A stretch of 64,000 bases of DNA from Hofstenia miamia. Its lineage: Eukaryota > Xenacoelomorpha > Acoela. This document shows positions 36,559-48,800 of this stretch, in pieces. Where the stretch lies: positions 807,128 to 871,127 of the forward strand of contig SCFE01000115.1 of assembly GCA_004352715.1 (NCBI GenBank), in the 5' to 3' direction. The position numbers and the translations under genes were made by a program. Under the pieces are notes generated by a model. The model ran no database searches and was not told where the DNA came from. It was given only the letters and a program-made list of their open reading frames with translations. The first letter of the stretch is position 1; each line of letters begins with the position of its first letter.

Positions 36559-36711
36559 ATGCCTGTAGTTAGTAAAGGAATCATAAATTGTGATGAATCT
36601 GAAAAGAATGATAGCTTAGTACAGTTGCATAGACATCAAACTTTCACAGGCGCAGTTAATCCTGGTGATAATTGCTATTCTGTTGGAAATATTGATGGCT
36701 ACAAATTTGTT
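36559..36711 (+). CDS. DMXL: DMXL exon 1
   Basis: 153 bases (51 codons) from the ATG to donor gtaagt. It contains LHRHQTFTGAVNPGDNCYSV, the conserved start of the family, after about 22 extra residues (MPVVSKGIINCDESEKNDSL...). Vertebrate DMXL starts almost directly at MHLHQVLTGAVNPG, so the extension is unusual. The ATG is the first in frame. Confidence 0.85.
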
Positions 36712-37486
36712 GTAAGTTTGTTCACAATCAGTGGGTTTGCTACGCGCTGTTGCTTTATGAATTTAATATTTCAATTGAATATCTAGATTAGCAAGTTAAC
36801 TCGATTTAATGACAGTTCGTGATCTATGTTATTCAAAATAGCTTTTTCAATGCAGTATACAATGGGGGACTTTCACCCAAAATTAAAACCTGTCCGAAGG
36901 CTACTATATTGCTGAATAATCAATAGAAAGGTCCCTATAGTAGGCGACCAGGGTTTAAAAATATTCAGCATTATACTTAACATTTTGTTACGTCAGAGGA
37001 CCTAATTGAAGATTTCCCAATGCGTATTTAAGCAATATGGTATGGATAAAACCCAAATTTGGATGACCTTAAAAACTCATTAAATGTGAACATTTGATAA
37101 AAAAACTTTAATAAAAAACACTGTATGTTGGCCACAATTTCGTGGGAATTTCATTTAGGTCCTCTGACGTCACAGTAAAAGTTTAATACTTGAATATCTC
37201 AAAGATAAATAATATTGAAACCCTTGTCGCCTACTATACGAAATTTTCTATTGATTATTCATCTATATAGTAGCATTTTAGCAGTTTTTAATTTTGGGTG
37301 AAAGTTCTCCCATTGACGAAGTTTAATAAGATATCAGCGGGATCCCAATAAAAGGCGATATTAATTTAAGTTAGATAGCGCATTGACCTGTATGATAAAA
37401 AATATTGCAAGCATATGGTTTTGTTATATTTAAATAGCCCTTACAAAATAACCAACAACATAAAATTGAGGAATTCGCAAAAGACT

Positions 37487-37522
<36 letters not shown>

Positions 37523-40500
37523 GCACTAATTTGATATATACGAATTTGTTCTATATCACCAAGTTAAAATTATACAGACATGTATAATTATTATTCTTGG
37601 AATAATGGATATGTTCGAGGGTTTGTATAGAATGTCGAAATAGATATTCCTTTACTTTTACATTTTTTGGCGAATTGAGTGCAATTTTTTGTGAATTGCG
37701 GTTAGAATTGGTATTGAGTGTCATTTAAAAATTGTAATGAGAAGTTGATTTGAGTTCACTGTCTCAGATTTTATACAAACCGGTCATGGGCTGAATTGCT
37801 TTCAGCTAGCATTCATTTAAGACTATGAGAAAAATCAAAGTTAAATATTTTATAACTATTGATATTGGAATACGCGAACATAGCAATATACATTTTAAAT
37901 TGTAATGCATCTCAAAATGATGTTAAATGGGAATCTAGAGTAGGCGACTGGATGGTGCTTATGTGCCATAGAATTTGTCTTTTGAAAAATGTAAACTTAT
38001 TTTCTACATTCAAGTATTAATGTATTTTGTATTTATATTTGAAGGTCTCACACATTATTGACTTGAAGGTGTAGTGAGCTTTTCTTAATATTAAGTTGTA
38101 AATGTTGAAGTTTCTATGTTATATATGTACTAAACTAATAGTGCATTCATTAAGTGTACCAACCACACTTATTTTTTTCACTTTTCCAGTAGTAAACAAA
38201 TTTCTTAAATTGCGGAGTTTATCATCTCTTGCTTTCAGCATGGTTGTGGTTAAGCCAATTATCAAGTATTTATTTTATTTTTAATTATTTAACTCGGATT
38301 TTCAATTAATTTTACATCAATATTTAAGTTCAATTTGTGAAGCAAATTAATAACATTTAGATTAAATGTATATTAGGTTGTTTCTTTGGAAAAGAGACTA
38401 CTAAAAAAGGAAATTGTGAATTTTGCGTTTGACTCAAACAGCTATGAACAATAAATGTTCCTCATCATTTTGTGCATTTTGACTTACTTAATGCTTGATA
38501 CATGCAATGTGCATCTATAGTACAAAGGAACCTATTATTATAGAAGGTGCCCAACTTTTTTGTCTACATTTTGACGCGAAATTGGTGGCAGTAAAATTTA
38601 TATGCAATAATATTTTTTAATACAGGAACTGAACTAAATAATATCTTGATCTTTTTTCCAAGTCAATTAATTCAGTCTAATTTTAAAAAAAACTCTTTTA
38701 TGGCTATATTTTTTCTTTAAACTCTTGTAAGAATAATCCTTTAACTAATTCGAAGCTCGCTTCTAAATGAATCAATGCCTCTCATCGTTCAAATTGTTCA
38801 ATTAATTAATTGTAGCGCGCGCACGTCCATTGAAAACACTATGTTCTATTTTATGTGTCAACAGTTTAATCAACGCGAAAATAGATCAAGCGGGATTTTT
38901 TAATTTCTGTGATCATTAAATTGCTAGTGCGCGTTGACGTAAAGAAAGCCCTGTATTCTATTTTGTAAACTAAATCGTTTCGTATTTACGTAAATTAAAA
39001 ATCACTAGTGCGCGCGACTCCTTAATTGGTAAATAAATTTAAATTCCCTGCAATTTAAGTGGTTACTATTTTAATCAATTCAAATTTCAATGCTACAATT
39101 TAAATAGTATTTAAATTGAGCAATCATAGCGAAACACTGAAAAAAACAAATCTAGAAATTTATTGTCCTGATTGCTTGTGGGACTAAATTCACTGCACTT
39201 TAGACTNNNNNNNNNNNNNNGGAATTTTTTAATTTCTGTGATCATTAAATTGCTAGTGCGCGTTGACGTAAAGAAAGCCCTGTATTCTATTTTGTAAACT
39301 AAATCGTTTCGTATTTACGTAAATTAAAAATCACTAGTGCGCGCGACTCCTTAATTGGTAAATAAATTTAAATTCCCTGCAATTTAAGTGGTTACTATTT
39401 TAATCAATTCAAATTTCAATGCTACAATTTAAATAGTATTTAAATTGAGCAATCATAGCGAAACACTGAAAAAAACAAATCTAGAAATTTATTGTCCTGA
39501 TTGCTTGTGGGACTAAATTCACTGCACTTTAGACTAAATTGACTGGGAAAACCAGTAGAAGTAATTTAAAAGCTCGAAAATGGTGAATCTATTGGTGTAA
39601 ATTGTCGCACTACGAATTGGTCCATAAAATATTGTATTGCCATAAAGAACTCATATTCAGTTGTGATGTGAAAGAAGCGTTTGAATGTATGATTATGTGC
39701 TCTCGACAAGATTTTGTTTTTCTATTACGGTTTTGTTGAAACCATTGTATTCAACTACTTTCATGGTTTTCTAACTATTTAACAATTTTCGCAAATTTAT
39801 GCAGGTATTGATCGATCCTAGTCATGTCCGCGAAAATAGGACTCCTTTCAAAGGTGTTCATTTTCACCGGTAAGCATAAGAATTTACACTTCAGCGGCTG
39901 TCGTCATAACACCCATCAAATTACTTTTCCAAATTATAAAGTTTATGTGTATTATTTCTCATAAAAAAATTATATTGAATGTGGAAAGATTGCTGTGCTG
40001 TTATTTAATACAATGTTATTTTGTGGACACTAGATATGATACTGTTATTTACAAATTCATTTATAGGCATACGGGTCTGGCACAGATTTGGTAATTTTAA
40101 CATCGTCATTGGAATGCATACAAATTATTCCTGGTACAAATTACGATAATATTCAAGTTGGCTGTATCGAATGTTCTTCAAATGGTGGAAAGGTATCTTT
40201 ATTCGTTGTTGCTTGAGGTAGTCGTGATTTTAGATTGCAGCTTCCTATGCTCATCAAATATATCTCTTCGAACCTATTTGTAATGACTCTCGCGATATAA
40301 AATACAATTGGCATCAGATTGGCTTTTTTCAAATTGGATCATTTGTTTCAAATTTGTCATGGAATCCAGATGGTTTGCTATTTATATTTAATTTTAACTT
40401 CGATATTTTAGACAAGCAATTTTTTGCTAACTTAGGCAATTTAGGCACTCAAATATTAACAACGGGTGATAACATTCAACTTTGGTCACAAGCAGATTCT

Positions 40501-40601
40501 TCTAATATGACGTCAATCGTTGATTGGTATTGCTCCTGGCAGACTAGGTTTATGTTATTCAAAACTTATTTTATCATATTAGTTTTTAGCTCAGTATTCT
40601 A

Positions 40602-40638
<37 letters not shown>

Positions 40639-42835
40639 CGTATTAAATTTTTTTTTTACCTTTAAATTGGAGGTTTTTTTCCGTGTAGTTAATGCAATAT
40701 ATAAAATTGTTTTATTTGTTAAGTCATTATNNNNNNNNNNNNNNNNNNNNNNTATATATATATCGTATTAATTTTTTTTTTTACCTTTAAATTGGAGGTT
40801 TTTTTCCGTGTAGTTAATGCAATATATAAAATTGTTTTATTTGTTAAGTCATTGTTCCCATGATCCCAAATGGGAACGTTTTACAATGCTTTAATTTGCA
40901 AATGTTTATGTATTCTGCTTGTAATATGAACGAAAATTTATTTGTTCATGTTGTCTGCGATTTTAGAAATCTTTCGAATTATTTATAAATAAATTCACTT
41001 TTATACAATATAGTTTGACTGTGGTTTAAAATTAATACAAATACGTGGGGTCATGCCAAAAGGGTGACAAAGGCAGGAAGGCCAAAAGAATCAAAACAAA
41101 TATTCAAAATAGTTTCCGTTCGACTATTACATGTTGCCGACTATTTGTCAACGTATACAATCAGAGTTGCTTGTAGATGCCTTTTATAAATGTTTCTCGG
41201 GCGAATTGAATCATTTTCAAGCAACTAGGGGATGATGTAGTAAATTCCAAGTATGCCACTGTAATTGTCTTACAACTTTCTTATTATAAGTGATTAGTGT
41301 TAGATGACACTTTGGGATTCGAAAAAAATATAACCATTGCTTGTAGAACTTGTCGAGTTGAATAGGTCAATTCTCTTTTTTCAAAAAATTTCAGTGTTAC
41401 CAGTGACAAATGGATAAGCATTTCAGTTTGAAGTTACATCTGTGCCCACTGGCAGAATTTCAGTGTGTGCGATTTAAACAAAAAAATGCAGTAATTACAA
41501 AGAATTATTTTCGATAAATTCAATTTTATATCGTACTATTTCTGTTTATATGAATTGGTTATTTTGTGTAGATTTATTCAATTTTAAAAGTAAACAGTTT
41601 AATGTAGATGTAAAGTTAGTATTTTATGTTTGTTTTAGGACTTCTACAGATGTTCATCATATTTCATTTTCACCAGATGGCAAATTCTTTGCAACTGCTG
41701 GATCGAATGATTGTCTGATAAAAGTTTGGTGCAAAAATACATATCCGGATATTTTAAAATCGAAACCTTCGTTTTATTATTTATATCTTGCGCATCCGAA
41801 AAAGGTTTTGGGCGTTTTTTGGCGCAAGATGAGTAAATTCACACCTGAGTGAGTAAAAAGAGCTTATATTTTATTATTGGTGATATGATCTATTAGCATG
41901 TATATGTTTGGAAATATACAATGTAATACATTAGCGCCTAAGCTCATTTTTATATTTTTTACAGGCCCATTTTTATATGAAATATTTGTTGTTTCTAACC
42001 TCTTTATATATTGGTAATTTTTTTAAAATCTTAAATAATATTTTTTTCATTTAGCAATAGCTTAGCAAATTTTCTATTAACTGCAAGTGATGACGGTATT
42101 TGTCGTATATGGGCAGAAACAAGAACACATTCAGATGGTTTGACTTCTAGTATGTAATATCCCAATTTCAATTTTTGATTTTGTAATTTCAGCAATTCCT
42201 TCTAACAACAGAAGTGTACATTTTCATATCGTTTCGAGCATCAATCCTGCAATGGGTAATTTCCTTAAATATATATTTTTTTTTCTTCATTAGCGTTTGT
42301 TAATTTGCTTTGGCTACCTACAAATTTTGACTGATTTTGTACAAAGTATAAATGTATACGCTTTGTATAAAATGATTAAACTTCAAAATTAAAGGCAACG
42401 CTATAAATAGCAAATATAGCTACTATAGTAATTTATAAAACGTAGAACATACACACAAACATAACACATACATACCAATTCATCACATAAAAATCAACAT
42501 TTACAAATCAAATAATTTCATTTTATATATTTCGCCATACATTTAATTGCTTTGATATTCCAATTTTGTATTGATTAGCTAAAGATTTTCTTTTAGCATT
42601 TTTCTAAATTTTCTTAAATTTGTAGTTGATCTAATATTTTATAGTAACTTATTCCAGCATCTAATTGTGGATGTTGAAAAAGAGTTGTTCCATGCTGCAG
42701 TGTTTATTTTAATAGTATTGAGGCATTTACTTGATCTGTGTTTAAATTTAATGAATTAGTCGCACTAGAAGGCTTTTGAGTATGCTTGAATAGAGTTACC
42801 AGATTTATGTATTTAGCGTGGTAAAATGGAGATAC

Positions 42836-42880
<45 letters not shown>

Positions 42881-45800
42881 GCTTTTCGGATTAATGTATG
42901 TCGATTTTTTATCATATATTATCATTTTAGAAATTTTTTCATTTTAGACATTCCACTTGTAGATCATTATTCTCGATTTTCCAAAACTTCTTCACAGCAG
43001 TTTATCGTTCACTGGCTCAATAATAAAGAACTCTATTTGACTTTCCAAATTGAACTTCGAGTTCATCATTTACGAAAGACTAATTCAGCCTTATCTTTAT
43101 CAAACTGTTGTGAGTTGTATTATAGTTTATATATACAATACTGGCCATAAATATTAGACCACTTATCTTCACTACTTATTTCTGCAATGATTAACGCATA
43201 ACTTAAATTTTTGGCATTGTGAATTTAAATTTTCATAGAATTTTTTAATTAGAAATTTAGTTTTCATCCTATGTTCCTGTGTGGGGGCTCCCTAGAAACC
43301 ATAAATGTACATGGTATGTACATATAGTGACAAAATCAAATTATGAGTTAAAAATATATAAAAATATATAAGTATATTCAAAATGTTGTATACGAATTTA
43401 TTCAGATGTGAAAATTTGAAAAATACTATTGCATCACTAATTTTGAGTGTTGTTACTGAGCATGTATTTATTCTACTTTTAATTGCATGGATACAATTAA
43501 CCAAACATTATTTAGTGCTATTCCGAATTTATAGGTTTTTAAAAAAATGTTTTCTCGATGAGTGAAACCTACTGGGTTTAAAATATAATACTTCTTTTTA
43601 GTCTATTTCATTATTCTATGACGTTTTAGCTGCTGCCTCATTATCTACACATAGCGGCTCTATTGGCCCTTCTGACAATTACGACAATTTTCTTGATCAA
43701 GCTTTAGATAGTAACTTATCGCGTTGGATTTCGGATTGGCGCGAATCCCGTGATATGCTCTTCTGTATTCATCCAGTGGATGGATCACTGCTGATTTGGA
43801 GTGTAGAACATCTAGATTGGGCCTCGCCATACGCACGCCATCCTGTAATAACGTTCTCAGCAAGAATACCCTCTGCGTTTCCATCAAGCGATGCTAACTC
43901 ATGTTCTGCCCACCTAATCGTCTACACCAACAGTCTTTCGTCTGATATTGAACGTCTTCTCGCAATCACCCGTACAAAACAATCCTTTTTATATGAGTAT
44001 AAATTTAAACTTTTTAGTTATTAAACATAACTAACTAATTTATCGTGCAATTCTCTTAATGAAAAGCTTTTAATATCTACATTTCAACGACCTTCGAATT
44101 CATGAAGAAATTAATTTCGTTTTGGCGAATATTAATGCTTCATTACTCTTAGTTTCTTCATGTTAATTAAACGTATAAGCTTGTCCCCTATAGCTATTTT
44201 CATTTTGTCTTTTCCTTACGATTAAATTTTGAAAGCATTGTCAGATTTTAACCTGTATTTGAATATTTAGTATTTATTACTTTTTAATAAAAGTGCTTTC
44301 AGATTGAAGTAAATTTATTAATTGTTCTTGCAATAAATTTCACAGTTTTTGTAACTAAATGCACAACGCATTGCAAAATATTTTTATAGTTAGTTTTTTT
44401 GGGGGCTCCCAAACGCAGTCCTAACTTTAGAACTGGATGGTACCGACCAGTTCTGGTCCTGAAGCCCTAGGAATCGAGTAACAAAGAGCTTTATAGTTTA
44501 GACTCCTGCAGGACTGCAACCGGCCCCTCCAACGCCCCCGGATTGGTGGCGGAAGCCTGGTGTCTTCCTTCGTTGCCTATCAATGCTCGATTGCAAAGGT
44601 TGGGGTGACAGGTCTTAATATGCCGTAAGTACCAACCTTTGCTCTTGTACGACTTGTAGCATCCCTTCGCTTCACACTTCCAGCAATTAGCATCAGCTAT
44701 AGTCGTGGAGCTCTGCGTATGGTCATTTCTGACATGACGATTTAACGCCTTTTGGGCAGAAAACATACGCGCACACTCCGNNNNNNNNNNNNNNNNNNNN
44801 NNNNNNNNNNNNNNNNNNNNNNNNNNNNNNNNNNNNNNNNNNNNNNNNNNNNNNNNNNNNNNNNNNNNNNNNNNNNNNNNNNNNNNNNNNNNNNNNNNNN
44901 NNNNNNNNNNNNNNNNNNNNNNNNNNNNNNNNNNNNNNNNNNNNNNNNNNNNNNNNNNNNNNNNNNNNNNNNNNNNNNNNNNNNNNNNNNNNNNNNNNNN
45001 NNNNNNNNNNNNNNNNNNNNNNNNNNNNNNNNNNNNNNNNNNNNNNNNNNNNNNNNNNNNNNNNNNNNNNNNNNNNNNNNNNNNNNNNNNNNNNNNNNNN
45101 NNNNNNNNNNNNNNNNNGATAGAGTCAGCTTATTGATAAACGCCTGCGTATCTAAGTCCTTTGCAGATTGCTTAAATACTTCAGAGAAGTGCTTAACAAA
45201 CTCGTATGGTTTAGGTTTGGCTTTAGTGTCAGACAGCCCAACATGCTTAACTCCAGCTATCTCCTGCATACACCTCTTGATGCCGCCCCAGTCGCAGTCG
45301 TCACCTGCTTCATCAAGGGTGTCCAGTGCCTCCGTAGTTAGTTTTAACAAATTTTCCACTCGTTTTATATTTTTTATTCACCGTTTCTGCTTGAGAATAA
45401 CTTGTGCCATGCATTCACAGGTCTTCCTTCCATTAATTCATTATTTGAAATTGACATCTTTGATAATCGATTGAAGAATTTTGCATTAATTTTTTGAAAT
45501 GAAAAAATATTTCAGTTGGTTGTTTTATATTCTTTACTCCAATTTATTTCATTATTGTTTAAGATAGTATGAATGATTTGTAAACACTCTTTCTTATATA
45601 GTTGGTATAAAAGCGGGATCTTATCAATTTGTTTAAATTACTCAAGACCTATTGTCAATATGTTTACGTGCACATGGATCATTCTGCATCGGATGCGCCT
45701 GTATTTTTATCAGCAATGGAAGAACTAAAATATACTAATGTAAACATATTGGATTTAGTCATATCAAACACGGAACATCTATAATTTTTACGTTATTTTA

Positions 45801-48800
45801 ACTCATAATTTTAGTGTTAATTCAGTGGGTGATAGTGTAGCTGGATTGTTTGCACCTAATGTACTCGTCCTCAGTAAGCACAAAGACGGCTCACTTAATG
45901 AATGGGAAATGGCCTTCGATCCCAATAGTCGTTACAGTCAAGTTCAAAGTGTTTCACATCTTTCACGTCGCAGTGGTCACCGTTTCGACATGGCGGGAGT
46001 AGCTTGTCATCCGACGCTACCACTCCTGTTAACAACGTCCCATCATAACATTCCAGCTATGACAGTTTCACAGGTATCATAATCTTGTTTTTTTCATTTC
46101 ACTTCTTGGAAGTTGATTTGTTCTGGCCGTTTAAATTATCCTTTGCCTTAAGTCCTCAATGGTTTGCGTGTCAAATACTTGGAGATTACAGTATTGTTCG
46201 TATTTGAAAAGTTTAGTATGTGTTTAGTAGAAATCTATCATGTAATAGCATTTCATTGAATTCAAAATATTTTCCCATTCCACGATATAGCAATTGACGC
46301 AAGTTTTAGAACACCATATATAGTGTTAGTTCTTCACATGGTGATTAATTTTTTCATTGTGGATTTAAACATTTGTTAACGTTTTATGCTTATATGTGTA
46401 GCTTTTCTACCATTTTTATGTGCTCATAAAACCATTGATAGTATTAAAAGTAGAACGAAAATTTAATTTAGTATACACATTTACTATGTGTAAAAATGTC
46501 TGTAGAGGTTGCGAAATATTTCAATGTATAAGCGGCTATTTGTCAAAATATTACATAGATGGCGCCGATTTGTATACAAGTAGATAATCGACATTTTTTA
46601 CTTGGGACGTTTTTTAATATGACTAAGGCAACCAAAATGTAACCTGTCAAATGTTAAAATGTAACCTAGTGATGTGAAAAAGTACATTTATGTAGCAAAC
46701 TACGTAAACTTTCTTATTCAGTTGCCATAATAAAATTATAGATTACGTAAGCCACACATTTTTTATGATTCCAGAAGGCCACAAGTCAAAACTAACATTT
46801 TATTGCATTTCTACAACTGTTCATCTATGTTTGGGAATATTCTTAGCAATTTTTCAGATCCAAATGATTTAATCTTGACCTTAGCACTAACCCTAATTCT
46901 ATCATAAAAAAACCACAACCAACGGTTGCTTTAATAAAAAAGTTGCCTTTGTGTAGAACTATAAAACACACAATCAGTAACTTTGCATGTCTATAAAAAA
47001 TGTAGCTTTCAGACAATGCTGCTTAAAAACCAAGTAACCATATAGCATTTTGACCGCCCTAGCTATGACAAACGAAAATAATCAAAAAATGTTTTTATTA
47101 ATTAAAACCAATCAGATTTCAAGTCAAACTATATTGTAGAGCTTGCCTAACGCAAATTAAGAATTTGCTATTGATCCATCTATGGTTACGCCATCTATGT
47201 TTTTTACATCCCTCGCTGTAACATCTTTGCAAAAATATGGAAGGAAGCTTTCGCTGGCGCAATTTTTTAAGTGGGCAAGGCATGTCAAAAATAAATTTAG
47301 GTGGGCAATTGTCCACCGTAGCTACTGCCCTGCCTTTAATATGACAATGATTTGAATAATTTCTTAAATCTTATATGCTAAACTTCAATTTCCTCATTCA
47401 TTCTATTGATGAAATGATTTTTAAAGTCATCTTCTTGCGCATTCTTAAGAAATTTATTCACCAATTGCCAATATGCGTAAACTATTGAATTACTACATTG
47501 GCAGTCTATATTGTAACACAAAAACCTTAAACCTAAAGGCCGCGGAGCTTTTTTGGAAAAAATGAAAAGTTAATTACATTTCTAAAATTAGAATGAAATG
47601 TTCACCTTAGTCCAGATGAGGCGATTAGAAATTCACTAAATTTAAAAGTAGACTACCCCTAATTTATATATATATATATATATTATTCAACATTTCCTCG
47701 AACTTGATTATATTCTAAAACAAAGTACAAATAGTAAGTATATAGGTATATGTCACTAAAATTTAGAGCAGTTTTATTGACATACAGTAACAAATATGCC
47801 AACTGTGCACTAAATGTATTTCGATGAGATGTTTCCATCCACCTTCTAGCTTTTAACAGCTTGGTTTAATTGACGACCACAAGCACATTAATAAAACATG
47901 CTCAAGTCATATAATCAATATTTTTGTATAAAATTAAACGCAAACAATTTATGCCAATGTTTTGACACGTTGCAAACTAAGTCATTGATATATTATCAAA
48001 CCAATACGAAATTCGTCTTAATCTAATCCTTTTGCAAACATGTTGCGGTGATACATTATCAAACATTCGTCACAAAACCCATCATACCAATGCAAACATC
48101 TGCTAAAATCTCTGATTTAAGTTAATTATTTTGCATTAATTTGTTTGCTATGACCTGTGTTCGTTTTTAACTAAATTGTTATTTAACATGTATTTATTTA
48201 TGTGATAATTATTTTCTTTGTCCATAATTGTATAATGTATCACGTCTATTAATTTCTTTCGTGTGGAAACACGTATTCTTCGTGCAAAACATCAAAATTA
48301 AAATTTTCCCGATGTTGATAATTAAGTACCGCAAATTCTCATGTAGAAGCCCCACCCCAAATTTTGTTTTTGCTTTTCGAGCTACAGGTATACGGCTGGT
48401 ATAAACCGCGTATGTCATGCCACAAGTTTAATCAATCCCCCACATCCATTTTTCAATTAATTTACCACATCTAATTAAACCCGACAAATAGAATGAAATA
48501 CAGGAAAGTGACCGCCACTGATCAATAATGAACTCATTATTTGAGTGCGAGCACTAATTTCTTATTCTTGAGAGTATATTTTTAGGATTTGGACATTCTA
48601 AGGTGTACCTTAACCTCGACCATAGTGAGTAGAAATATAGCTATAATTTTAAGCTGAATGTATAAGCCGCACCCCAAACTTTTAAGTCACATTTTTGGTT
48701 CACAATTGTGACTTATACACAAGGATTTACAGTAAACCATGCTGTGCATCACCAATGACACGGAAATGGATTTAAAGTGGTTTTATTAATTAACCACTGC

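Noticed and set aside
43660-43887. Minus-strand frame opposite DMXL exon 8
   Set aside because: Antisense shadow of a conserved WD-repeat exon.
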